The notes beneath the pieces are model-generated. The model worked only from the letters and a program-made list of their open reading frames with translations, had not been told where the DNA came from and did no database searches. A stretch of 64,000 nt of DNA from RBG-16-34-14 sp963798865. GTDB lineage: Bacteria; Bacteroidota; Ignavibacteria; Ignavibacteriales; Ignavibacteriaceae. The stretch covers positions 434,001 through 498,000 of the forward strand of contig CAWCVZ010000005.1 in assembly GCA_963798865.1 (NCBI GenBank). The letters run 5' to 3'. The position numbers were made by a program, and so were the translations under genes. Positions 1 to 8,363 of this stretch are shown here, piece after piece. Each line of letters starts with the position of its first letter. The stretch's first letter is position 1.

Positions 1-878
1 TTCTTATTGAATACACTGAAAAAGAATATAACGTTAAGATAAACCAGGAATCAATATTTGATGTGCAGATAAAAAGATTTCATGAATATAAAAGGCAGCT
101 TCTCAATATTCTGCACGTAATAACTCTTTATAATAGAATAAAAGATAACCCATCACTAAAAATGGTTCCACGAACCATAATTTTTGCGGGCAAAGCAGCC
201 CCCTCATATTACCAGGCAAAGATGGTTATAAAATTGATTAATTCCGTTGCCGAGGTTGTTAATAATGATCCGGATGTTGGTGATAAACTTAAAATAGTTT
301 TTCTAAGGAATTATTCGGTTACACTTGCTGAAAAAATTATTCCCGCATCCGATCTATCGGAACAAATATCAACAGCAGGATTTGAAGCATCAGGAACAGG
401 CAATATGAAGTTTGCTTTGAACGGTGCACTTACAATTGGAACTATGGATGGAGCAAACATAGAAATTCTTGAAGAAGTGGGGAAAGAAAATATTTTTATT
501 TTCGGACTTCTTGCTGAAGAAGTTGTTGATTTAAAACAAAAAAGTTACAACCCGAAAGATTATTACAATAAAATTCCTGAACTGAAAAGAGTTATTGATA
601 TGATAGCCAATGATTATTTTAATCCAAAGGAACCGGGAATATTCAAAGATATAATAAATGGTTTAATGAATGTGGATTACTATTGCCTCTTTGCAGATTA
701 TGAATCGTATATTAAAACTCAGGATAAGGTAAGCAAACTTTATACAAACCAGGATGAATGGACAAAGAAATCAATTTTAAATGTTGCAAGAATCGGGAAG
801 TTCTCCAGCGACAGATCTGTTAAAGAGTACGCAGATAAAATCTGGAAGGTTAAACCCGTTAAAGTTGAAATAGATTAA
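1..878 (+). CDS. glgP: Glycogen/starch phosphorylase, C-terminal part (5' truncated by window edge)
   Basis: PLP-dependent alpha-glucan phosphorylase, which releases glucose-1-phosphate from glycogen in the cytoplasm. The frame is open from base 3 without a stop, so the N-terminal half lies outside the window; the GTG at 63 is an internal Val codon, not the start. The motif KRFHEYKRQLLN and the run from EASGTGNMKFALNG to GTMDGANIEI are characteristic of the family's C-terminal domain and form part of the PLP and substrate site (family knowledge). The protein ends in KVEID. The region downstream to 1158 holds only repeat-like palindromes. Identification is secure; only the missing N-terminus limits it. 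Confidence 0.96.
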   Translation, partial: LIEYTEKEYNVKINQESIFDVQIKRFHEYKRQLLNILHVITLYNRIKDNPSLKMVPRTIIFAGKAAPSYYQAKMVIKLINSVAEVVNNDPDVGDKLKIVFLRNYSVTLAEKIIPASDLSEQISTAGFEASGTGNMKFALNGALTIGTMDGANIEILEEVGKENIFIFGLLAEEVVDLKQKSYNPKDYYNKIPELKRVIDMIANDYFNPKEPGIFKDIINGLMNVDYYCLFADYESYIKTQDKVSKLYTNQDEWTKKSILNVARIGKFSSDRSVKEYADKIWKVKPVKVEID

Positions 879-971
879 TTTAACCCCGGAAATTTTTGTG
901 GTTCAGGACTCCTCCGGGAGAGTTTCTTTGCAGAGTTCTGATATATATTTTAGAGAATGGAATTAATTATA

Positions 972-995
972 AGCTCAGATTTGGAAATCTGAGCT
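972..995. repeat. Perfect 11-bp inverted repeat, extragenic palindrome
   Basis: AGCTCAGATTT at 972-982 and its exact complement at 985-995 flank a GG loop. There is no T-run after it and it lies about 95 bases past the glgP stop, so it looks more like a dispersed REP-type palindrome than an intrinsic terminator. It could still act as a transcript-end stabiliser for glgP. Confidence 0.6.
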
Positions 996-1098
996 ACGGG
1001 AAATACTAGTATTTTTTAAAAGATAATTCGAATCCCCTTGAATTGGATGAGAGTATTGTAGCGGAATCAATATCCCTTCAATTTTAGTTTTAAAACTT

Positions 1099-1155
1099 CC
1101 CTCTCCTTAATAGGGAGAGGGATTGAGCCCGCATGCGGTAAGCAAGGGTGAGGCA
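1099..1155. repeat. Dispersed repeat with CCCTCTCC/GGGAGAGGG hairpin
   Basis: A near-perfect hairpin (CCCTCTCC at 1099-1106, GGGAGAGGG at 1113-1121) is followed by GC-richer sequence ending in GGTGAGGC. Its base composition differs from the AT-rich surroundings, and the pattern is familiar from intergenic repeat elements in many genomes. It lies between the 3' ends of glgP and the M16 gene. The rest of the 879-1158 gap shows no ORF. Confidence 0.5.
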
Positions 1156-1158
1156 ATA

Positions 1159-2721
1159 TCATTTAAAAGTATCTTCTGAATTTACAATTTTTACTGAGTT
1201 TACATTTAATTTATAATTTGCAACTTCTTTATCTTCAGTTGTAATTTCTTTCGGAAGGTTTTCTTTTACAAGGTTTGAATAGCTCATTGGTGATGGATCA
1301 TTATTCTTTAAGGCATTTGCTAGAGCTTCAGCTTCACTCTTATCGGTTACAATTGTTATATCCATATTTTCAACCTGCAGATATTTTTTCACCGCATTAT
1401 TTACATCTTCCTTTGTAAGTTTTGCAAGAAGATCATCCATCTCTTTAATGTAATCTTTCCTTCCATAAAATTTGGAATCCATAAGATAACCAAGCTGTTC
1501 TGCCGGGGTGCTGATGTAAAGTTTTATATAGCTTCTCAGAAAATCTCTTGTAGCTTCAAAATTTTCCTGTGTCATTCCTTCACCAACCAGTTTATCAACT
1601 TCATGAATAGCCATTCTCAATGCAAATAAAGCGTGTCCAAGCTTAATATCTTTTAATTCTTCATACTGCATTTTAAGCTGCCTGGCAATCTGAACAGGTC
1701 TTATCCACAAGGAAAAATAATTTGAGCTGCGCGGAACCCCCGAAGGCGGAAGCATATAACCACCCCCGTTATTGTACCATTCTATATAAGAATAATCTCC
1801 ATAATTCATCGAACGGGATTCTCTTATTTTCTGGTAAAGCTGCCCGTAAGATTTCCTGTGCTCACCAAGGTATGAATTTGCAACCATCAAAGCTGCAAAA
1901 TCATCTTTTGATCTTGTTATATCAATCGGGAAACCTGTAAAGATTGCAGAACCAAAAGCTCCATCTTTGGAAATTATTTCAACATTAACACCTTTCGGCA
2001 TTTCAATTTTTGGGGCTTCGGGAATTTCCGGTTTGGTATCCGGAAGTTTTGCAAGATCGGATTTTAAATTTTTAAGAAAATCATCGGGGTAGTTGCCGGC
2101 AATTCCAATCATCAGATTATTTTTTGTAAAGAATTTTTTAAACCGATCTTTTACATCATCAAGCGTTATTGATTTAACCGATTCAGTTTTTCCCTGAACC
2201 ATATGCTGGTAATTTGTCCCTCTGAAGAGAAAATCTTCCAGAGCTTTCTTACTGTATTCTTCATCAGATGAAGCGCGTATAACCTGGTCAACATAATTCT
2301 GCTGATTCGCTTTAATTCTCTGGAAATCAGATTCGCTAAAAGATGGATCAAGAATTAATCCTTTTAAGATTGGATAGAATTTATCAAGCCAGTCAATGTG
2401 AACAGAAAAAGTAAAAACAGAAACTTCTTTATCAACATTTGAATAATAAGAAGCTGCCATCGGGTAAATTTTATCCTGTATATCTGAAAAAGAAAGTTCA
2501 CCTGTTCCTCCTTCAGTTATAAGATCTGCAGTCAGGTTTGTTAAACCTTCTTTGCCCGCCGGATCGCAGATCGAGCCGTTTCTGAACATAAGTTTAATAA
2601 CAACTTTGTTTGATTTAGGAAGTTTTAGCTCAACAACTTCCTGTGCAAATGAAAATGAAATCATAATTAAAAATAAAATTAAAGTTTTTCCAATAAAACG
2701 GGATTTCGTTAAACTCAACAT
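1159..2721 (-). CDS. Secreted M16-family peptidase-like subunit lacking the zinc motif
   Basis: Insulinase-type (M16) fold protein of 520 aa, probably periplasmic or surface-exposed: residues 1-26 are a signal peptide ending in FSFAQ. In the place where active M16 enzymes have HxxEH, this protein has no His-Glu-His arrangement (AGKEGLTNLTADLITEGG), so it should not bind zinc itself. In the family, such subunits pair with a catalytic partner, as in mitochondrial processing peptidase and two-chain bacterial proteases. The partner is the gene directly upstream: its TAA is followed immediately by this ATG, and a strong AAGGAGGAG site lies inside the upstream gene's end, which suggests stoichiometric expression. 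The substrate is unknown. Confidence 0.88.
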   Translation of the reverse strand: MLSLTKSRFIGKTLILFLIMISFSFAQEVVELKLPKSNKVVIKLMFRNGSICDPAGKEGLTNLTADLITEGGTGELSFSDIQDKIYPMAASYYSNVDKEVSVFTFSVHIDWLDKFYPILKGLILDPSFSESDFQRIKANQQNYVDQVIRASSDEEYSKKALEDFLFRGTNYQHMVQGKTESVKSITLDDVKDRFKKFFTKNNLMIGIAGNYPDDFLKNLKSDLAKLPDTKPEIPEAPKIEMPKGVNVEIISKDGAFGSAIFTGFPIDITRSKDDFAALMVANSYLGEHRKSYGQLYQKIRESRSMNYGDYSYIEWYNNGGGYMLPPSGVPRSSNYFSLWIRPVQIARQLKMQYEELKDIKLGHALFALRMAIHEVDKLVGEGMTQENFEATRDFLRSYIKLYISTPAEQLGYLMDSKFYGRKDYIKEMDDLLAKLTKEDVNNAVKKYLQVENMDITIVTDKSEAEALANALKNNDPSPMSYSNLVKENLPKEITTEDKEVANYKLNVNSVKIVNSEDTFK

Positions 2722-4074
2722 TTAATTAACTCCTCCTTCTGCATCCTCTGAAATTGTAGCAATAGTTAAACATGTTGGAGTGAAATATTTTTCTGCGACC
2801 ATCTTAATATCGTCAACAGTTACCTTATCGTAAAGATCATATAACTTGTTTAATGATTCGGGATTGCCGGTAAGTGTTATATAATGGCTCAATGAATTTG
2901 CAATTGTTGAGGGATTATCAATTCCCATTGCATAGCTGTATTTGAGATGAGATTTTGTTTCCGATAAAAGTTTTCCATCAACGCCATTTTTTTTAACATC
3001 TTCAATTGCTTTTATTATTTCATCTTTTACATACTGCATATCTTCTTTTTTATAAAGAGATGCTGAAATAGAAATCAGATTTGGATCACGGGAATCGCTC
3101 GCACCTCCTCCAAGGAATCTTGCTTTCTGTTCTTCCAGAACAAGTTTTTTGTACAACGCAGAGTTTTCAGAAAAAAGAATTGTGCTCAAAACATCAAGCG
3201 CAGGCATATCAATATCGGTATCATTGAACGCAGGTCCTTTATAATTTAAATCCAGATATGGTGGAATATTTCCATTCTGCAAATGAACTTTTTTTGTTTC
3301 TGTTTGTTTCGGTTCTACAGGAACATCAACTTTGTAATCGCCGCGTTTCCACTCGCCAAAATATTTATCGGCAAGTGAATTAACTTTTTCAGGCGTTACA
3401 TCGCCAACAACCACAATTGTTGAATACTCCGGTCTGTAAAAATGATCAAAGAATTTTTTTGAATACTCAAACTGGTTGGGCATATCAACAATATCATCAA
3501 AGAATCCCATTGTTGTATGCTTATAAGTATGCTTTTCAAAGGCTGTGTCCAGTAATTTTTCATAAAGCTGCTGGTATGGATTTGCATAATTTTTTGTGTA
3601 TTCACCTTTAACAGCACCAGCTTCAACTTTAAAATCATGTTCTGAATAATGAAGATTTTCAAACCGGTCTGATTCAACTTCAAACATTTTTTCAAGCTTT
3701 TCAGCATTGCCGGTCATATGATAAATTGTCCTGTCATTGGCAGTATTTGCATTTGCACTTGCGCCTATGGATTTAAGAACCTCATCATATTTTTCGCGCG
3801 GATATTTATCTGTCCCCCTGAACATCATATGTTCAAAGAAATGTGCAAAACCTGTTACACCCTTTTCAACTTCGTTTCTCGATCCGGCTCTGACAACAAT
3901 AAAGAATGAAGCAAGACCGGGACTGTCGAATGGAACTGTAACTACATTCAACCCGTTATTCATTTTATATTGATGAATAGGATACGGTAGAATTTTATCT
4001 TCGGGGGAATTTCCTCTAATCATTCCTAAAAAAATAATTGAAGAAACAATAAGAAACTGAAAAAAAAATCTCAC
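2722..4074 (-). CDS. Secreted M16-family zinc metallopeptidase, catalytic subunit
   Basis: A 450-aa insulinase-family peptidase with an N-terminal hydrophobic signal (residues 3-20). The inverted zinc motif HFFEH is at residues 78-82, with the expected downstream glutamate near E158 (GEYTKN), so this is the active chain. Two M16 domains follow (roughly 35-185 and 190-440). It is the first gene of a two-gene minus-strand operon with the inactive M16-like gene at 1159-2721. The family degrades peptides or processes proteins in the periplasm; no specific substrate can be read here. Its 5' side faces the TrpF-like operon divergently, with about 110 bases between them. Confidence 0.92.
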   Translation of the reverse strand: MRFFFQFLIVSSIIFLGMIRGNSPEDKILPYPIHQYKMNNGLNVVTVPFDSPGLASFFIVVRAGSRNEVEKGVTGFAHFFEHMMFRGTDKYPREKYDEVLKSIGASANANTANDRTIYHMTGNAEKLEKMFEVESDRFENLHYSEHDFKVEAGAVKGEYTKNYANPYQQLYEKLLDTAFEKHTYKHTTMGFFDDIVDMPNQFEYSKKFFDHFYRPEYSTIVVVGDVTPEKVNSLADKYFGEWKRGDYKVDVPVEPKQTETKKVHLQNGNIPPYLDLNYKGPAFNDTDIDMPALDVLSTILFSENSALYKKLVLEEQKARFLGGGASDSRDPNLISISASLYKKEDMQYVKDEIIKAIEDVKKNGVDGKLLSETKSHLKYSYAMGIDNPSTIANSLSHYITLTGNPESLNKLYDLYDKVTVDDIKMVAEKYFTPTCLTIATISEDAEGGVN

Positions 4075-4187
4075 AATTTACTCCTTTTTATTTTTCGTGC
4101 TGTCCTAAATAATTATTTTACAGGTAAACTTCAATTTATTTTTTACGAACGGCAAAAAAATTGACAATTGATAATCAATAATTAACG

Positions 4188-4856
4188 ATGAACAATGTTG
4201 AAATAACAAGAGTTAAAATATGCTGTATTGCAAGTATTGGGGAAGCAAAATTAGCTGTTAAATACGGCGCTTCTGCCATTGGATTGGTTTCGGAAATGCC
4301 AAGCGGACCAGGACCTATTCCTGAAGAATTAATCAGCGAAATTGCCTCAGTAGTTCCTCCGGGCGTTTCCTCATTCCTTTTAACCAGTAAACAGGATGTT
4401 GATTCGATAATTGCTCAGCAGAAAAGAACAGGCGTTAACACAATACAGATTGTAGATAAATTAATTCATGGTTCATATCATGATCTTAAAAAAGCTTTAC
4501 CCGGAATTTCAATCGTTCAGGTTATTCATGTAACCGGGAAAGAATCACTTAAAGAAGCGATTGAAGTTTCTCCAAAAGTGAATGGACTTCTTCTTGATTC
4601 AGGAAATCCATCACTAAGAATAAAAGAGCTTGGAGGAACAGGAAGAGTTCATAACTGGGAAATCAGCAGGGAAATAGTTAAATCTGTTGGTGTTCCAGTT
4701 TTTCTTGCGGGAGGGCTAAAAACCGAAAATATAACTGAAGCTGTAAATAAGGTTAAACCTTTTGGCGTGGATGTTTGCAGCGGTGTAAGAACGAATGGTA
4801 ATCTGGATGAAGAAAAACTTCATTCATTTTTTGAAAACATAAGGAAGAAATTGTGA
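4188..4856 (+). CDS. Phosphoribosylanthranilate isomerase-like (TrpF family) barrel protein
   Basis: A 222-aa TIM barrel resembling TrpF. The N-terminal strand VKICC (residues 9-13) matches the KICG strand carrying the catalytic Cys, although the usual Gly is Cys here. LLLDSG (D137) matches the general-acid Asp region, and GGTGRVHNW, FLAGGL and GVDVCSGVRTNG match the phosphate-binding loops. No other trp gene is present; instead the next gene is a SAM methyltransferase that overlaps it by 4 bases. It may therefore be either the genome's TrpF placed outside a trp operon or a paralogue with another substrate. The start lacks a clear ribosome site, and a TTGACA-containing AT-rich stretch precedes it. 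Confidence 0.8.
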   Translation: MNNVEITRVKICCIASIGEAKLAVKYGASAIGLVSEMPSGPGPIPEELISEIASVVPPGVSSFLLTSKQDVDSIIAQQKRTGVNTIQIVDKLIHGSYHDLKKALPGISIVQVIHVTGKESLKEAIEVSPKVNGLLLDSGNPSLRIKELGGTGRVHNWEISREIVKSVGVPVFLAGGLKTENITEAVNKVKPFGVDVCSGVRTNGNLDEEKLHSFFENIRKKL

Positions 4857-5500
4857 ATAAAGATTTGGTTGCTTATTATAAAGAACGGGCAAAGGAATAT
4901 GAACAGATTTATTCTAGACCCGAAAGGCAGGAGGATTTGAAAAAGATAGCTGAAATTCTTCAGGATTTTTTTACCGGGAAAAATCTTATTGAAATAGCGT
5001 GCGGAACCGGCTACTGGACGGAACGAATTTCGGAAACCGCCAGGTCAATTATTGCAACAGACATTAATGATTCTGTCCTTGAGATTGCGAAAAGCAAAAG
5101 CTATCCCAATAATAATGTAAGGTTTCAAAACCAGGATCTGTTTACATTAAACCCGGATAAAAAATTTGAAAATCTTTTCGGCGGCTTCATCTGGTCTCAC
5201 ATAAAGCTGCAGGAGCTTGATGATTTTATTTTGAAGACAAACAATCTGGTTAAAGAAAACGGATATGTTGTTTTTGTAGATAACAATTATGTTGAAGGCA
5301 GCAGCACCCCTATAGCAAATGATGATGAATTTGGAAATACATACCAGGCAAGAAAATTAAATGATGGTTCAGACCATCTTGTATTAAAGAATTTTCCTGA
5401 TAAAGAATTCGTTTTGAAAAAGCTGGAGAAAAAAGATGAAGAAATAAATTTTGTTAATCTTAAATACTTTTGGTTTCTCAGTTATAAAAACAAAGGTTAA
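4853..5500 (+). CDS. Class I SAM-dependent methyltransferase
   Basis: A 215-aa cytoplasmic protein with a Rossmann methyltransferase core: motif I is LIEIACGTGYWTE (about residues 43-55), followed by an acidic ATDIND at the end of strand 2 and FQNQDLF after it. The start is GTG overlapping the TGA of the upstream TrpF-like gene, so the two are translationally coupled. The motif set does not identify the acceptor molecule; it resembles UbiE/small-molecule methyltransferases in general outline. The downstream neighbour is a glyoxalase-fold protein 43 bases away. Confidence 0.85.
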   Translation: MNKDLVAYYKERAKEYEQIYSRPERQEDLKKIAEILQDFFTGKNLIEIACGTGYWTERISETARSIIATDINDSVLEIAKSKSYPNNNVRFQNQDLFTLNPDKKFENLFGGFIWSHIKLQELDDFILKTNNLVKENGYVVFVDNNYVEGSSTPIANDDEFGNTYQARKLNDGSDHLVLKNFPDKEFVLKKLEKKDEEINFVNLKYFWFLSYKNKG

Positions 5501-5543
5501 TTTGCGTTTGAAATAATTAATTATTTATAAAACGGAAATAAAA

Positions 5544-6044
5544 TTGGAATTTAAAGTACATCCCGGTGTTAAAATTGGTCACATTCATTTAACTGTTTCG
5601 GACCTGGAAAAATCATTGGCATTTTACAGGGATCTCCTTGGTTTTGAAATAACAACTTACTATGGTGACTCAGCAGTTTTTCTGTCTGCGGGAGGATATC
5701 ATCACCATATCGGTTTAAATACATGGAATGGGAAAGGAGCTCCGCAGCCAGAACGGGGAACCACAGGTTTATACCATTTTGCAATTCTTTATCCTGAAAG
5801 GAAAGAGCTTGCACGCGTTTTAAAAAGACTTTACGAAAAAAACTATCCTATTGAAGGGGCTTCAGATCATGGAGTATCCGAGGCAATTTATTTGCGGGAT
5901 CCTGATGGCAACGGAGTTGAACTATATAGAGACCGTGAGCTTGCTGATTGGCCGATTGATTCTGAAGGACATTTGCAGATGACTACAAACCACCTTGATG
6001 TTATTAGCTTGCTGTCAGAGCTGGATGATGATGAAGAAAACTAA
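5544..6044 (+). CDS. VOC/glyoxalase-fold protein, catechol 2,3-dioxygenase-like
   Basis: A 166-aa vicinal-oxygen-chelate protein. The first beta-alpha-beta-beta-beta module starts at GHIHLTVSDLEKSLAFY with metal-ligand candidate His15, and LYHFAILYP supplies a second. The C-terminal module has IYLRDPDGNGVELY, whose Glu is the third ligand. This pattern matches CatE/YfiE-type dioxygenase-like proteins. The chosen start is TTG with GGAAAT upstream; the first conserved strand begins only about 12 residues later, so no better start exists. It is probably co-transcribed with the two genes before it. Substrate is unknown. Confidence 0.85.
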   Translation: MEFKVHPGVKIGHIHLTVSDLEKSLAFYRDLLGFEITTYYGDSAVFLSAGGYHHHIGLNTWNGKGAPQPERGTTGLYHFAILYPERKELARVLKRLYEKNYPIEGASDHGVSEAIYLRDPDGNGVELYRDRELADWPIDSEGHLQMTTNHLDVISLLSELDDDEEN

Positions 6045-6053
6045 GAACGAATT

Positions 6054-6215
6054 TTATTTAGCAGGTTTTAATTTCTTCAGCATTTTCTCTGTGGTTTTTT
6101 CAAACATATCATAATCATAATCTCTCCTGAATTTATTTCTTTTGCCCCTGTAAAGTTTTTCTCCTCTTTCACCAAAACCTTCTTTAGCTCTCTGGTCTCT
6201 TTCTTTAGAATCAAT
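6054..6215 (-). CDS. Small basic ORF of 53 codons without a standard start
   Basis: A minus-strand frame reads 53 residues rich in Lys, Arg, Glu and Asp (contains EGFGERGEKLYRGKRN and ends KKLKPAK) before a TAA. It begins right after an in-frame TAA at 6216-6218, and the first codon is ATT, with AAGAAGGA about 8 bases upstream. The only in-frame ATG is near the end (codon 37). The amino-acid composition looks protein-like rather than random for this AT-rich DNA. It may be a small gene with a rare start, or a gene whose start was lost. It converges on the VOC gene. No family recognised. Confidence 0.3.
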   Translation of the reverse strand: MDSKERDQRAKEGFGERGEKLYRGKRNKFRRDYDYDMFEKTTEKMLKKLKPAK

Positions 6216-6408
6216 TTAAATTTCCTTCTTTAATACTTAATTCTTCTTTCTATTAATAATATTATTTCAGTCCATTTTAAATGTTAAGCAGCACATTATT
6301 TTTGAAATAGAAAAAAATGATTTAAGAACAAGGATTAACGATTTTTGATTTAAGAGGAAAAAATAAAAAATCTTCTATGAGCCATCTAAAAAAGTAATTT
6401 TTATCATT

Positions 6409-6450
6409 ACACTGAGCAAACCTGCCTGACGGCAGTCGGGGTCGAAGTGT
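6409..6450. repeat. Dispersed GC-rich repeat (ACACTGAGC ... GTCGAAGTGT)
   Basis: A 42-base element begins ACACTGAGC, contains the internal palindrome TGCCTGACGGCA and ends GGGTCGAAGTGT; its outer five bases are complementary. It stands out from the AT-rich surroundings and resembles widespread intergenic repeats. The remainder of the gap 6045-6533 holds the small basic ORF and otherwise nothing recognisable. Confidence 0.55.
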
Positions 6451-6533
6451 CATAAGTCCTAAATTGTCAGTCTTCAACCCCGCTCAAGTTACGAATCTTA
6501 CCTTCCTGGTCTGCCTATAAAAAGAATTTAAAG

Positions 6534-6968
6534 CTATGTTGTTGCAGGTTGTGCAGCAGCTGGTTTATAAATTAGTGCCGTAACAACTCCAAGAATTAAT
6601 GATTCAATCATTCCATATATAAACCATTGAAAAGCGAGTGAATACGGCATTGGTACAAAAGCATAGCTTTGATAGGAAGAAACCATCGCCCAGAATAATC
6701 CCATATAAAAACCAAATCTCACACCCTCCATAATTCCTTTGCTTTCATATCCCTTTGCAAAAAAGAAGACAAAGAAGAATGCCCAGAAAAGGTCTGTTAC
6801 AAATACTATCCACATATTGCTGTTCCTCTCAGCTTCGGGTCGGAAGGCAGACATTACCTCCGGCATTTTGTAGGTTGAAGCGAGGATTACGCCATGGATA
6901 AGGAAATTCATGGCTTCGAGGAGAACGTAAACTACAATAAATGCAAGCAGCAGTTTTTTTGTATTCAT
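6534..6968 (-). CDS. Small integral membrane protein, function unknown
   Basis: A 144-aa protein with four predicted membrane spans (about residues 7-30, 52-72, 82-102 and 108-134). The first span is followed by a short loop containing an amphipathic YKMPEVMSAFRPEAE stretch, and the C-terminus is a short Ala/Pro/Thr-rich tail. No catalytic motif is visible and no named family is recognised. An AGGAGG site precedes the ATG at good distance. It stands alone between a repeat-bearing gap and the hip operon, whose 3' end faces away with about 130 bases between them. Confidence 0.75.
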   Translation of the reverse strand: MNTKKLLLAFIVVYVLLEAMNFLIHGVILASTYKMPEVMSAFRPEAERNSNMWIVFVTDLFWAFFFVFFFAKGYESKGIMEGVRFGFYMGLFWAMVSSYQSYAFVPMPYSLAFQWFIYGMIESLILGVVTALIYKPAAAQPATT

Positions 6969-7096
6969 GTAGAACCTCCTGTTAGTTTATAAATAAAACC
7001 AAGGACTGAGGATTTGCCGCAAACGTAAGAACTTAAATTTTAATTTGCAATAGGGTAGTTGTAGTTTAAAATGTGGTTATTAAAGAGGGGGAAGTT

Positions 7097-8035
7097 TTAT
7101 CCCCAAATCACTTTTCTTCTTTCATTCAGCAAAGCAATGTATTTCTCTTTCATCTCCTTAGAGAGGAAACTTTTATTGATAAACTTGTTCATTTCATGGA
7201 TTGAATCACCGAACTTCAAATAAATTTTTCTTAATGCAGTTTCATTAATTCCTAGCTGAACTGCAAACAAATCAAAGTCTTTTTTCTTCAGATTATTTTT
7301 TTTACCATTCAACGGTAAAGCCAAATCTTCTTTGTCCTTTGGTATTAAAAGCTTCGTTGATAAAAGATCATAAGCAGGCGATAACATTATTTCATCATCC
7401 TCATTTCGGATCAGTGAAAAGTTCTTCAAATGCATATCTGAATTCCCTGAAATGAAGGAGAACAAAGTCAGCTCAAAAAATCTTATTGCATCAATACCGG
7501 GATAGTTTGAGTATTTCAATATTGCCTTTCCTACTTTTTCCATCGAGCTTCGATATTTGTTTTCGGTCAATGTTCCGGTGAGTTGTGCCATATCTTCAAC
7601 ATGAAACTTTCCGTTTTTTGTTCTGTCAAATCGCTTGCTTATGTAAGCAAGCTCGCCGGATTTCAATTTAACCAAGCTGTGCTCTGCTGTGTCTATCTTT
7701 AGAAGATCTGATATATGCATTGTCAGATCCTCAATCTCCGGCATTTCGGGATAATCTTCAAACGGTGGCTTTAGAATGAACCTTCCCCACAATCCAACAA
7801 TTGTTAATCGGTTTTCTTTGCCTCCTTTTCCTTTGAGGTCCAAAGATAATTTTGGCTGAACTCCCGGCACCGAAATACTTTTTCCAAGGGCTTCAATGGC
7901 AAGTTCTTTTATTCGCTTCATATCAAGATCAACGAACGGCGGGATTTGCGAACCGAAAAACTTTTTACTGCAAACGGGATGAAAATCTTTTTCACCGCTT
8001 TCTAATTTGTTGTAGCAGTAAAGACACTTACTCAT
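7097..8035 (-). CDS. hipT: HipT-like serine/threonine kinase toxin
   Basis: A 312-aa HipA-fold kinase without the N-subdomain-1 that normal HipA carries. A C4-C7-H19-C22 cluster near the N-terminus looks like a small zinc ribbon. Residues 53-62 (SISVPGVQPK) contain the Ser-Ile-Ser autophosphorylation motif of HipT in the P-loop-like segment. The catalytic loop is GNSDMHLKN (D200, N205) and the metal-binding Asp is in SPAYDLL (D223). In characterised HipT the target is tryptophanyl-tRNA synthetase (family knowledge); here the target is inferred at most. Its ATG overlaps the end of the hipS gene by 8 bases, so production is coupled to the antitoxin. Confidence 0.9.
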   Translation of the reverse strand: MSKCLYCYNKLESGEKDFHPVCSKKFFGSQIPPFVDLDMKRIKELAIEALGKSISVPGVQPKLSLDLKGKGGKENRLTIVGLWGRFILKPPFEDYPEMPEIEDLTMHISDLLKIDTAEHSLVKLKSGELAYISKRFDRTKNGKFHVEDMAQLTGTLTENKYRSSMEKVGKAILKYSNYPGIDAIRFFELTLFSFISGNSDMHLKNFSLIRNEDDEIMLSPAYDLLSTKLLIPKDKEDLALPLNGKKNNLKKKDFDLFAVQLGINETALRKIYLKFGDSIHEMNKFINKSFLSKEMKEKYIALLNERRKVIWG

Positions 8036-8354
8036 TTTCTTCGTTCCTTATTACGCTTACTGCACCGATTGTATCTTTGCAAAAAGCAAGCAGCAGACCC
8101 ATCCGGTCACGTGGATTTATTTTCCAGTTTTGCTCTGCAATTTCAAGCAGCCATCCTTCAGGTATTAAGTTATCAAAAAAAGGAAGCATAACTTTATCCA
8201 CGTATGGTTCTTCTTTCAACGGCATTGTTAAGCTTACAGGTTTTGCATTTTCCTTTTTCAGATAATCTTTATCGTAAGTGAATGTTACGCCGTTGGAATC
8301 TTCTTCTATTATTCCTGCGAGCTCATCCTTGAAAAAAACTTTTCCTCGTCTCAT
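8028..8354 (-). CDS. hipS: HipS-like antitoxin (stand-alone HipA N-terminal subdomain)
   Basis: A 108-aa protein equal to the HipA N-subdomain-1: SLTMPLKEEPY (residues 41-51) and LPFFDNLIPEGW (57-68) are its hallmarks. In tripartite HipBST systems this subdomain is a separate protein that neutralises the kinase, and a Trp in this EGW region has been described as entering the kinase active site (recalled from the E. coli HipBST literature). W68 is in that position here. Located between hipB (9 bases upstream) and hipT (8-base overlap). A frameshifted single hipA is less likely because the second gene has its own ATG and cysteine-rich N-terminus. Confidence 0.88.
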   Translation of the reverse strand: MRRGKVFFKDELAGIIEEDSNGVTFTYDKDYLKKENAKPVSLTMPLKEEPYVDKVMLPFFDNLIPEGWLLEIAEQNWKINPRDRMGLLLAFCKDTIGAVSVIRNEENE

Positions 8355-8363
8355 AATTAATCC

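Noticed and set aside
1026..1034. TTCGAATCC, similar to a tRNA T-loop
   Set aside because: No acceptor, D or anticodon stem can be paired around it and no CCA context; not a tRNA.
4155..4200. TTGACAATTGATAATCAATAATTAAC as a specific operator
   Set aside because: Low-complexity AT-rich sequence of a kind common in such genomes; only a weak promoter -35 resemblance remains.
7852..8265. Plus-strand ORF of 137 codons antisense to hipT/hipS
   Set aside because: Shadow of the hip genes on the other strand; no ribosome site or recognisable domain.
7097..8354. A single hipA split by sequencing error
   Set aside because: Other genes here have such breaks, but the kinase has its own ATG, a distinct cysteine-rich N-terminus and the HipT-type SIS motif, and the 8-base overlap is clean; two genes fit better.
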